Shown in pieces: positions 33,140 through 44,904 of a stretch of DNA of 64,000 nucleotides. This stretch comes from Paraphaeosphaeria minitans (lineage: Eukaryota > Ascomycota > Dothideomycetes > Pleosporales > Didymosphaeriaceae): assembly GCA_015832175.1 (NCBI GenBank), contig WJXW01000012.1, forward strand, positions 1,810,798 to 1,874,797. The letters are read 5' to 3'. The notes beneath the pieces are model-generated. The model worked only from the letters and a program-made list of their open reading frames with translations. It did no database searches and was not told the origin of the DNA. The translations under genes and the position numbers were made by a program. The stretch's first letter is position 1; each line of letters begins with the position of its first letter.

Positions 33140-36100
33140 ACTTATAAATTCGCAGTTAAACTATCTATAAACTCACATAGCTCTAAAGCCACTACTAATA
33201 GTGTTAAAAACCTAACTAAACCTAGCGTAGTCCCTATACCTATTTCTGCCCCTACTAGCAGCAAATTTGTAAATTAGCTCTAGGAAGCGTCGTAATAGGC
33301 CAAGAAAGTAAAGTAGAAGTAGTTAGCAGCTATACCTAGCACACCCTCTGTTTTTACAAATCCTTAGGTTGCCTATATAGGTGTCCTATAAGTGTTTAGC
33401 AACACGTCTATATAGGTAGAGGCTTTATAATATATAGCTGTACTAACTGCTATAGGTAATCTAAAGCTGTATTATCTCTACGTAACTATAAAGAGTATGG
33501 CTAGAACTTAGTAGAATATTGCTAGTAAAGCCTCCTGCTACGCCTGTATAAGAGTAATATAGAAACACAAGACTAATATTCCCCTTACTCTGCTAGAGCT
33601 ATACTAGAACCCTTGCCTCCGCCACGTAGGACTGCTCTAGAAGATATTTATCTTCTTCTACCACGTATTAGTTAATAATATAGAGAAGCTACTAATACTT
33701 TATTTACAGCCTCACTAGGAGTAGACCTGGCAGGATATTATAGAGTACTTGGATTTAATAGATAACATCCCAGAAGTCTAAGAGCACTACACTAGAACTT
33801 AATTTATATTATTTAAAGAGCACTGCTATCGCTTTTAGCTATCCTTTATTAAATAAACTAGTTAAACTAAGCATTTTAAACTTGCCCTACTAATATCTGT
33901 GGCGTTCCTAATACTCTCCTATAATAGAAAAGGTTTTTAAGAGGCGTACAACTTTGCAATAGACATATTAGCTATAAAGAAGTTCTGCTGTTTTATAGGC
34001 CTTTAGAAACTATAGAACAACCTTGTCTATTTAAATAACGTTTAGCCCCAGGCTACTATAAATAGTATATAGACTACTGTTTTACTTAATAAGGCTTCTC
34101 TTCTTATTGCTAAGCAAGATAGCAATATGTCTATAAAGGTAGAGAACTGTAATTTTATAGACACGTTTAAGGCGTGGGTATATAACTACCTTACTATAGA
34201 GTATCCTATAAGTATAAGCTAGCTTATAAACACAGCATAGTTCATTAGCAAGTTCTAATACAGTAAGAACCTAGATGCCTTTATGCACTAAAACGGGGAT
34301 ACAGTTACCGTGCGCAATATAAGAATAACCCTGGCCTTATTTGTAATAATAGCCAGGAATAAGTATAAGGAGACCTTAAAGATCCTGTGCCAGCTAACCT
34401 TTGTGTCTGCTTGTTTAGACCTTCTAAATATTCTATAGGAACTTCTAGTAGAGGAACTAAAAAATGTTACACTAGGCTTCTCTGTGTTTAGCCCTAACAA
34501 TAGTAACCTTATGCACAGAGCTGACTTCGTTATTAAAAACCTAATAAAGGGGGTAGGTTAAGAAAGTTTTTTAACTACCCCCCTTATAAACCTACGTAAC
34601 TTCACCTAGGTGCAGCGATACTGTAATCTAGTATAGAAATTTCTAAAGTATCTTCTTTGCCTAATTCACTTTACTAGCGGCTAATTTAGCTATAGAATAG
34701 AAGTGCTTAGCGTTTAACTTAAGAATAGTTATGCTATAGGCATGTGCAACATCTTTCTATATAATAGTCTTATTACAGTGGTTCTATAATACTATAAAGG
34801 GTACAACCGCAATAAGACTGTAAAGACTATATACAGATTCCTCCTAGCGGAGGTAGGCAGTCTCTTAGTGTGGTATATTTGGCTGGTCTAACTATTCTAT
34901 CTAGTTGTCTAAGGATAAATAGGGACAGACCTTTGTAACCACTATTATAAGCAGGCGCAAAGTGTGCTTCTGTGGCTAAACACAGTAGGAAAATAACACA
35001 CTACGTTGTATGTCCTTAGTTTAGCTATCTAGAGTGCTAGTCTTTATTAGATTAGGTAGGAGATTAATATTAGCACCTTACGTTACCTTATAATTGCTTT
35101 TGCCTGCTAGTTCGCCAGCTCTAAGATGCTTGTTTAGGAACTTACTAAAGAGGATATAGATAATATTACAAATAAGGTAGAGGCTGAAGTATAAGAAATA
35201 CAGGCTAGGCACCTACCTAAAACAGCCTACGCAGTATACGCACTTAATGTATTAAAGATATTTACCTACTTATTTAATAATACAGAGGTATACTTTAAGA
35301 TATTATAGAAATAGCATTACGCTATTTATTTTAGCTTAGTAGAAGCGTAGCTAAGTCTTAACTATCGCAAGAGTATTATAGCTACCACTTAACAGTAGAA
35401 TACTAAGAGAAGTAATATTAATCTCCTGCAACTATTATAAGAGAACTTTAGATGCGACGCCTAATTTAGAGGTATATAAAAGGCCGCCCTATTAGTTATC
35501 CTTATAGGCAAAAGTGTAGTAGTGTACATTATAAGCACTAGAGCTAGTAAAAGTCTCTTCTTTATACTACTAGCCTGCTGTCTAGGCTACAGGCAGAGCC
35601 TTATAATAGTGCCACTCGCAGTCTTACGTATAGATATACTTTAACACTGTGCAACCCTGCGTATACGTGTTATAGTGTGGAAGCAGGGCTTATGTGATAA
35701 GTAGGCGGCCATTATACTTACAACTCTAGAGAATATGGCCAGCAATAGTTTCTAGGCTTACGTACGTAGGCAGAAGTTATTAGGCGTACTAGAGTGAATA
35801 GTGGTGGACAAATTTCACTATGTTATTCTCCCTAACATGGCATACCGCCCTCATCTCCGCAACCTACATTAGTTAATATAGTATAAAGTCCCTCTAACTT
35901 TACTTACTATAACCTTACCTCTAGATAATTAGCACTAAGCGTTTTAATTACTAGGCCTCCCTACAGACATAAACCCTTATAGGGAATCTATACCTTACAG
36001 TAATGTCTAATACAAGGTCTACAGCGTCCCACTCTTAACAAGCACTATAACAATAGACATAGTAGAGTATATACAATAGGCTCTACAAAAATTTAAGAAG

Positions 36101-37785
36101 GTTTTTATCTATATTAATTTTGTTTTAATAGTAGATGCCCTAGCCTAGGGCCTAGACTACTTAAGATACTACAGCCAAATAGAAAAGGGTAAGAAGGGAA
36201 CAAGCTTAGACCTATTCCTATAATAATTAAAAGGCGCTATAATTACGACTAGCGCATTAATAGAAGGCCTCTATGTCCCAGACATCTAGGCAGTTATTAG
36301 GTTCGCTCTACTAGCCAGTCTAATTAGCCTTATACAAGAATTTAGCAGGGTTACCTAGAACCAGGAACTAGGCACTACACGCCTGGTGCTTAGCAAGTAA
36401 GTCCTGAATACACACTTTAACAAAGCCAGTTAGGATGCTTAGCTAGCTGTGCTAGCCTATATACAGGACCCTACCTACTAACTAGTCTACTATCGCAGTA
36501 TTATTAATTGTTATCTTAATAGTAATAAGACAAGGAAGATGTGCAAAGCATCTAAGCAGGCTTATAACGTATACTTAGACTTAATTTACTCCCTATCTAA
36601 TTTACCCTACGTGTAAAGTTTATTAATTACACTAGGAAGACTCTAAGGTGCAGTAAGAGGGCTACTGCAAAACGTGCCTTTAACGCCTATTTAGGCCAGA
36701 TATAATGCAAACTCCTTACTAGCCTACATAATAGGTACCCAGAGCAGTGACTATTATGTTTCATTATCTAGAAAACGCCTACTATCTCTAACACCTAGTT
36801 AATTAACTAGGCTAGCCAGCCTACAGATAGATCCAGGTCTCCTCCTAATATATATAGGAACCACGTTAGGTTCCCCTACCAAACGTTTATTTACCCCTAG
36901 TTAGTTTTTCTTCAGCTCCCTAGTCGCTGTGCTAATTATATACACAGCAAACCCACATTAGAAGGCACTAGCCACGCCTTTTAGAGCAGCCCACTAAGAG
37001 AGGGAGCTAGACTTCTTTTAACATAGGATAGAAGAGGCTAGGAAGAGAAGAGGCAGGATCTTTAGGGAAAAGATACTAGCTTATCTTAAATACTAGAGAC
37101 TTTACTATATAGCTTGCTTTATTAAATAGAAGCCCTTTAACTATAGCTGGGATTAATGTGCCATTATTACTAGATAAAAGACAACCTACTTAAGGAACAC
37201 TGTTATGTCCTATCGCGTTTAGATAGGAAACAAATAGGGTAAAGGCAACTACTAGGCCTACCTTCTCCTAGCAAATTACTGCCCTAGGTGGCTTATACCA
37301 AGATCTAACTAGGTTTGAATAGGACTATTAAAAGACGCTTTATATATTAATAAATTCGCCATTTAAGATACGTGGGCGATCCTATAGGATAAGTGCCTAA
37401 AGGCAAAAGAGCTGTAGAGTTGTAACATTAAAGTAATTAAGGGTAAGGACTAGGATCCTAAGAGTACTAATATATTCTAGTAACACTTTATTAGTGTTGT
37501 TAATTTTAGTAACAACTATAAGGCGGGAAAGATTATTCTTAGCCTTAACTAGCTAACACGGACCTATTATATGTCTAAGCGCTATACAGAGTTATAGTAG
37601 GACTGCCCTAGCTAGGGAGCTGGTGGAACCCCTTCCGCGATACTAATTTAAATACAATATGGACACAATAATAGAAGGTTTAAAGTAGGTAACGCATACT
37701 ATAGGACTAAAGGAAATACAAGAATCTATATCTATTGTATAGGGCACAAGTAAGGTAAATTAGGAGGAGAGGCTGTCTTATAAAC
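33140..37785 (+). pseudogene. Telomere-linked RecQ-type helicase relic 1
   Basis: A single plus frame can be followed for about 1,500 codons. Landmarks in the same phase are 33530, 34790, 35423, 36263 and 37112. The N-terminal half ends in the block typical of these proteins (KGYNRNKTVKTIYRF, then EVGSLLVWYIWLV) near 34790-34900. The helicase core follows: a motif 0/I remnant with KSLLF near 35545, VPLAVLR, a DExH remnant VVDKFH at about 35803, YRPHLRNL, and a motif IV-VI region with GLYVPDIQAVIRFA near 36263. Walker A glycines and the DExH Glu are lost. Related telomere-linked helicases sit next to chromosome ends in several fungi. Stops are nearly all TAG/TAA at expected Gln positions. The intact protein would have unwound DNA in the nucleus. 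Confidence 0.8.
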
Positions 37786-37918
37786 ATATTAGGGTTTAAA
37801 ATAGAATAGAAGAGCGTTAGACACGCGTCTAGCGTAAGTAGGAGTGTATTTACAACCCCTAGTAATAGTAATTAAATGCGTCACGAAAGGAAGTAATACT
37901 AAGCTAGAAAGACTACTC

Positions 37919-39097
37919 TTAAGGTGTAAATATGTCTACTAGGCTTAGCTGCAGTAAGTAAGCTAGTATAAGCTTAGTGTTGTCTTCGCCCTTATTATCC
38001 CCACTATCCTCGCCCTCCTTGCCTTTACCCTTACCTTTACCTTCCTCGCCCTCCTTACCCTCCTTACCCTCCTTACCCTCCTCACTCTCCTCTTTACTAT
38101 TAGTGGCCTTCTCTATCTACGTAGGCAGCGCGGGTGCGACTGCCTTAATAAGTAGTGTATCCTTATCGCTAATAGGCTTACCTGCTAACCTGTCTATGCC
38201 TAACTACGCACTTAGCCTCTAGCTTACTTAGTATACTTCTAGGTTAACCTTCTTTACTGCCTCTAGCTAGAGGTTCTACTCCCTAACACGCAGCGTCTGC
38301 TCTACTTACTTATAGGCGACGTTACTAGGGATTAGGTATAGAAAGCCCTAGTTAAGGGTTTTAGCAGCATTATACTACTAAGTAGCTTAGTTTAGGCGCA
38401 GCTTCTACGCGTTCTACGCTAACGTAGGCAGCTTATAGCTAGGAGGTATAACTATTTAGATAAGCGCAGTAATAGCCTTACTATTATATTACTTAAGTAG
38501 TACCCCTTCTACTACTAGCTTAGCTATCTTGTTAGCGTAGGCACACCTATAGAAGGCTATTACCTAGTAGTACTTAATATATATAGCTACTACGCAGCAC
38601 TTATAGTGCTTAACTAGATAGTGCGTAGCAGTAAAAGTTTTATCTACTGCACTCCTAAGTGCGTAGAACACAGCCTACGTTGCCTATATAGTACCCGCTT
38701 CGCCCACTAGCAATGCCCCTAGCTAGCTAGAGATAGGGAAGAGGCTACTATAAGAGCGCTAGGTAAAGAGAAAAGTAGTAGTGTGTTGCTATATAGTCTT
38801 ATTACTAAGCGACTATGCGTAATTCAGTATATAGGTAGTAGTTACGTAGGGGCTAGTAGCTATAGTTATTAGGTTACGCCTCTTGCCTTTATTATCTTCC
38901 TTTCTAATATTTTACTTAAGAATCTAGGCAATATTAGGCTTATCTTCTAGCGCGATGCTATTATAGGTATTAACTTCTACCTAGCTAGCGTTTAGGGGAG
39001 GGCGAAGCAGACCTAGCTTAACTACCTTCCTGCGCTACTAGTAGGCTGCCTACCTACATTAGCGGTCCTGTTCCGCGCGGTGGTTGTTATAGGTCAT
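37919..39097 (-). pseudogene. Unidentified relic with Lys/Glu/Gly-rich tail
   Basis: A minus-strand frame of 393 codons runs from ATG 39097 to TAA 37919 in constant phase, broken by TAG/TAA. The body is Ala/Gln/Lys-rich and helical (RVREQNLQLEAVKK, HYLVKHYKCC), followed by a run of EEGKEGKEGKEG units and KGKGKGKEGED (38090-37980). Just upstream of the ATG lies TTTTTTCCACGCAG with CTAAC before it, a good 3' splice site. An earlier exon is therefore likely and the ATG may not be the original start. It converges with the RecQ-type relic. I recognise no family. Confidence 0.6.
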
Positions 39098-42000
39098 CGC
39101 CCTAATATAGGCGGGCAACGCCTGGGACGCGGGGCTCTGCGTGGAAAAAAGACAGGATAGTGGTTAGGAGTAGACCTGCTTAGTAGGCGGAGAGGTAGAA
39201 GTAGAGACAGAGGGCTACTATGTGCGCCTTAAAAAGGGCTCTTAGGCTAAAGGAGGCACCCTACTTAAGTCTTTAACATTATTATTGTTAGCGTTCTAAC
39301 AGTTAGGATCTACAGCAAGTTACTAGGTAGTGGTAATAAGACATTACTACGTGTTATTAGGCAGCGTGTTAGGGGGAAGTATCTAGCGAATTAGACTAAT
39401 AGTAGATAGGAGCGATAGAGCGATTAGGACTAGCTTACAGTGGCTGGCGTTGTTAGGAAGTAACTATCTAGCGCTATAACAAGGGGTTTGCGAGCTTTGC
39501 TAGTGTAGTGGAATAGTAAGCTGGCGTGTAAAGAGCTGTTTGTACGCTTTATTAGGGGGGTTATAACTAAAGTCGCAAAGGACGCGACTTTTAGCAGCTA
39601 GAGGAAAGCTGCGGGGGCCACTATTATAGTAAGCAGTAGTATCCTTAAGGACAGCTATCTAATATATATTTAAGTAGGAAGCAGTAGGTGAGATAGAAAG
39701 AGGTAGAATAGAAAGTAGTAGGTAGGGAAGATATAGTAACGCGCTAAGCACTTATGCTTATACTCTACTACACATTTACAACCTACGCGCTATTGTAATT
39801 AACGCTTATAATACTGCTAAAGTATTTAAACTAATAGCAAACACATAAACTAAGGTAAATTAACTTAACGTAAGCTAGTATTAAGTGACGGCAATTTATA
39901 ATAATTTAGGCGAGGTGGTAGGGTGTAAATTTCTAAGATATAGTACTGCGAAGCGCTAATCTGTGTACTTATATTAGACTAACCATTTAAACCACATACA
40001 AATTGTGTCCAGTTTAAATAGTTATTTATAAGTAAGCGTACTTCCTCTTACGTTAAGCACAGCTACCTAGCGTAGTATATAAGAAAAGAAGTATGTAAAC
40101 ACAGAGCTAGGCGTATCTCTAAGACACGCTACTATGTTTATTAACTTACAGCTAGCTTTCCGCTAACCTGTGTAGCTAAAGCCAGCATAGATAGGACTAA
40201 TATACACAAACTAATGCAAATTAACGCAAATAACGCGAATTAATAGGAAGTAGCGTAGATTAGCACTAATTCTGTAGCGATTACATAGAAGGTAAGGACC
40301 TAGATAGGCCGCTCGTAACTTACCAGGACTTGTAGGCATGCCCCATAGATAGAAAGGATCTAGATAAGCCACTTATTCCTTAACTTAACAGTAATTAACG
40401 CTAATTGCTAAGAAGTAGCGCAAATTGCCACTATGTAGACTTATAGATGCGAATAAGCTGCTACTTCACCATACTATATTGTATAAGAAAGAGGGCTTTG
40501 TAAGCAAAGGTCCTAGTAACGCGAATTAACGCGAATTAACGTAAATTAACGCCAATTAACGCGAATTAATAGGAAGTAGCGTAAATTACCACTATGTTAA
40601 CTTGCAAATTGTAAGGATCTGTATAGAAGCATTAAAACTATTCTACCTAGAGACTACGCTTTAGATTATAGATAAGGAAGATATAGACAAGTATCTCGCA
40701 CTTAGGTAAATAGGCTATCTTAACGTAAGTTTACGTGAACTAACGTAAAGTAGGGTGTATTGGCACTAAGTTAGTACTAACCCTAATACATAGTAAGCAT
40801 CTAGATAAGCTGCCTATTCTTTATTAGAGAACTTACAGGCATGCCCTATAGATAAAAAAAATATAGATAAGCTGCTTGTTCCTTAAATTAACGCGAATTA
40901 ACGCGAATTAATAAGAAGTAGCGTGAATTGGCACCAAGTCTATACTAACCCTAATACATAGTAAGCACCTAGATAAGCCGCCTATTCTTTATTAGAGGAC
41001 TTATAGGCATGCCCTATAGATAGTAAAGATCTGGATATGCCGCTTATTCCTTATCTAAGGACGTTTAGCCATGCCCCATAGATAGGAAGTTATTGTTCAC
41101 AGGATAAGGATGCGGTATAGCCGTAGGGGCTATATTACAATACAATTAATAGAGCCAGTATAGGTAGTAAGACCTCCTAATCATGCAAATTAGGGACATT
41201 AACGCCAGTTTATATAAAACGCCAATAAAGAGGAAGCAGCGTAAATTACCACTATATTAACTTATAGATGGCAAGAATGTAAATACACTACTACTTTACT
41301 ATACAGGATTAGGTGAAAAAAAGGGCTATATGAGCAAAGGCCTAGATTAACACGAACTAGCGCTATATGTGGCGAATTAAGAGGGAATAGTTTACGTAGA
41401 GCTCTTTAGGGCTGGCAGCTTAAACTTTAGAGCCTATAGGGAACACCTATGCACATGCCTATAAGAACCTTAATACTATACCCGCTCCGCCTTACGCACT
41501 GTTACAGTTAGCCTATAAGTAGAATAGAGTCTTCTATAGCCTCCTGTAATAAGTACCCTTAAGAAAGTAAGTCTATATAATAGATTTAAAGCTTAGCGTG
41601 CTTAGTTTTTTTTAGAGGCCAAATCCACTGCTCTAGATGTTAAAAAAATAACCACACAGTAAGACGTTATAAAAGGACAATGCCTATACTTAGAAATCTA
41701 TAGAAGAGTACAGTTCTATCCCTTACGTACCACCCATTTATTAGTAAGGCGGTAGAAGCGGACTAGATAGAGTATAACACCCTAAAAGTAGGCGTGAGCA
41801 CGGGCCATTTTCTGTGTAATTGGAATATCTTATTAAGGTATACACCTCCTACTGCTACTACGCTTATCTACACTAGAGACGTTATATCTGGTAAGGGTCT
41901 AAAGGATATAGAAGTAGGGCAGTTACCCTATAGAGCCAAATATAAAGTGATCTCTTATTAACTTTAACATAAGGCGCTCTGCCAGGCTAAGTAAGGAGAA

Positions 42001-42780
42001 ATAAGTAAATTAACACAGAGTAACAAAAAACAGCGCAAATTAGCACTAGGTGACAGCAATGTACAATAATTTAGGCGAGGCAGTAAGGGTAATATATAGG
42101 AAATATAGTTCAGCGAAGCGCTAACGCGCATGCTTATATTAAAGTAACCTCCTTACGCTTTAATATTAACTAGTTTACGTAGGTTTTAATTACTAAGCGT
42201 GCTTTAGCCAAGACTAGCTAGCCTATATAGATTAAGGAGGAGCGTAGTAGTAGAGTTAAAAAGTAGGGTAAGAGCTTCTAAGGCTAGTGCGCCTAAACCC
42301 TAGATATAGCCATAAGCGCTATGCCTAGGATTTGGTAGACTGTAATATAAGGGGTAACAGCGTGAATATAGACAGTAATCCGCAATAATTTAGGCGAGGC
42401 TAGGCCTAGTAATATAATAAAAAAACTTAGCGTATAACTACGCCTCTATAGTTAACTAGCGTAGATACCGCCTAAGTTCTTTTGTTAATGTTCCTTAGCG
42501 CCAATATAGGCTAAGTACTCTTATTAATAATAAACAAATAGGAGGTGAAACTGCGCGTTGCGTGTATAGAAACTGGCTCTTTAGCCCACCTCGCAATTTA
42601 TAAAGTGCGCCAACATGCCCTCTCACGACATTTATAATGTTGGAAATGCCTTAAACCAGTCTAGTAAGTATTATATTGCATCTACACCTTATAGTAGCTA
42701 TAACAACGCGCTACGTGTAGCATATAGTTAATATTCTTAATAAAGTCCCCTTACGCCCTACTTGCCGCCTATTAACAATC
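39098..42780. repeat. Field of dispersed satellite modules
   Basis: Several words recur in mixed order. Module 1, GGAAGTAGCGTAAATTA-x-CACTA, is at about 40241, 40408, 40568, 40910 and 41228, with a related form near 42028. Module 2, GGCATGCCC(C/T)ATAGATA, is at about 40335, 40838, 41005 and 41068, with AGATAAGCCGCTTATTCC-type flanks. Module 3, GGCAATxxATAATAATTTAGGCGAGG, is at about 39888, 42048 and 42362, with AGCGAAGCGCTAA following in two of them. Runs of AATTAACGCG link them. No frame or transposase was seen. It could be a degraded satellite or the non-coding part of a large element. Confidence 0.7.
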
Positions 42781-42799
42781 TCGCGCCTACTGCCTACTA

Positions 42800-43839
42800 T
42801 AGAAAAAGAGGGCGTGCGGCTCTTTAGTATCTCCCCGCCCTGTGGTAATAATAATAAGTTTAACTTCTCTACCTTCTCTAGCGCTAAGCTCTAGCCCTAG
42901 AGTCCTACGACAAGGGATGTCTCTAAGAAAGCTAAGGAGTCTAGGGTAATATTATAACAGCTAACGCCTATAGTCTCTAAGGTTAAGGAGCGCCCTCTAC
43001 ACCTACGCGGGTCTCGCTATGCTAGTAAAACTAATATACCTAATAACCTTTTAGTAGAAGGCTCTATGCCTATTACGTGCGCAGACGCTAAAGACTAAGG
43101 CAAGAGTAATAATAGGGCTATCTTACCCATCCACACCGCTACTGCCGCCGCCGCCGCCGAGGTGGTAGAAGAGGAGGAAGAAGGAGAAAAAGAAGAGGAA
43201 GTTAAGGAGGAGGAGGGAGGAGAAGAAGGAGAAAAGGAGAAGGACGCTAGTCTATAGACTTATTCCCCTATTAGAGTAGAAACGTGTGCGGGGCTATTAT
43301 TGCGTAAGTGTTAGGAGGCGGACATATTAGCCCTAGCTAGTACTCCTGCTAAGGGTAATATTCGCTATACTCCTAACTAGCAGTATATACTACTAGAGTC
43401 TTGTATACGTCGCGCCCACGCAGAGCTTATTATTGGTATGTAGGGTGAGAATGTGGAGGATGTAGAGAATCTAACAGTGTATAATTATTGCGTAGGAAGC
43501 ACTATTACAGACGCCATTAGACCTTATAGGGTATACTGTGCGGATCTCCGTGCAGCGTACCCGCGAAAGCTTAGTTTCCAATATACGAGATGTTGGCTAA
43601 GCAGTAGGGATTGTAGCATTATAGATTAGTGTAAGGCTCTAGTAACGACGCCCTTGCGTAAAGCGCAGGGCCTGTCTAAGTACACACCTAGCAGCCGTGT
43701 AGGCAAAGGGGGGCGCCCCAGATCCACGCTAGAGGAGAAGGTAGCAGCGCATAAGCGTAATAAGCGTAAGGCAAGAGAGGCGTATACGCAGCGCTAGGCT
43801 ATAAAGAAGCAGTAGATAGAGTAGCAGTGTAATATATAA
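42800..43839 (+). pseudogene. Unidentified relic with acidic tract and AT-hook-like basic end
   Basis: About 345 codons in one frame end at TAA 43839, with roughly a dozen TAG/TAA interruptions, most before or at expected Gln. A Ser/Lys-rich N-terminal part leads to a poly-Ala stretch and a long Glu/Gly/Lys tract (43155-43245). A Cys-containing middle (YCVGS, RVYCADL, RCWLS, DCSII) follows. The end is strongly basic, with GKGGRPRSTLEEKVAAHKRN; the GRPR core resembles an AT-hook. This suggests a DNA-binding protein, but no known family is recognised. CpG-rich codons persist, so the frame is easy to follow. Confidence 0.62.
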
Positions 43840-44904
43840 TCCTATATAAAGTCCTAACCTAGTATGCGCAGTAAGTAGACAAACCACTATAATATAGCTG
43901 TTTTTAAAATTTAAAAGCTAGACGTAATGCTGTATATTAAAAAGTTATAGTAATAACTACTATACGCAGATAGCGTCTTAAGTATTATATCTACTAGCGT
44001 AGGTAGCGTTCTAAGTATTATTATTAATAACAGCTATAGGAGTTACGGGCGGCTATATGCTAAGTAGTTAGCACCTAACCTTATTAAGCTTTATAGGAAC
44101 ACTATAGTACCATAAGTACACATTATTATAAGCCAGAATTACAAGAGTAATCTTTTATGTAGAGGTTAAGCTTTAGATTACACATAAGGATAGCACCTCT
44201 AAGCTAGGGTAAGTGGACACTAACGCGAGTTAATAGGAAGCAGCGTAAACTAACACTAAGTAGCGGCTATTTATAATAGTTTAGTAATAGGTTAGCTTTA
44301 GGGGGACCTATTAACAAACGTATCCCTAGTTACCTATAGGAAAATTGTGAGTCGTAAGCTTGGTAAAGTCTAGATTAAATTAGAAAACAACTAAGGCGCG
44401 ATTAGGACTTTACTATTATTAAGGTTGTGCTTAGTCTAAAAGGGTAAGGTAATCTGTTAACATAGAGCCAAGGGCGTATCTCTAAGATATAGTGTTACGC
44501 GCATTAACTTAAAGCCAGCTCACTACCTACTAGTGCAGCAGAGGCTAGTATTAATTATAGAATTGTTAGCGCACTAAAACTAACTAAGAACACGTAAACA
44601 GATGCGAACTAATAGGAAATAGTGTAAATTAACGTTAAGTGGCGCCAAATCGCATATAAAGGAAGACTCTTGTTTAGACAGGTTAAGGGAAAGCATCCTA
44701 GCGGTAAAGGGAATAAAGGCGGGAAGTGCGCTTATAGGCTTGTAACCTACACTTACTCTGGAAAGAGTGGTATTAGGATTACTTATAGTTGTAGTAGTAA
44801 TACTATAAACAGCTGCATATGTATTAGGAAGGGTGACTTTTTATTTATGAACTGCTTTGGTTGTTCTAATTAGAAATTCTACCTATAGCCTAGCGTGTTA
44901 ACGT
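43840..44904 (+). other. Spacer with satellite modules and a small Cys-rich open frame
   Basis: Module 1 recurs near 44230 and 44610. An open frame without any start ATG spans about 44637-44873 and reads HPSGKGNKGGKCAYR, then YSC, CICI and NCFGC: five to six cysteines in about 50 residues. It is one of the few unbroken frames here. It could be the last exon of a small Cys-rich protein or chance. No signal peptide is visible. Confidence 0.3.

Noticed and set aside
37977..38222. Open frame reading as a Ser/Pro/Leu-rich secreted protein on the plus strand.
   Set aside because: It is the antisense of the Lys/Glu/Gly-rich tail of the minus-strand relic, which continues in phase for 393 codons.
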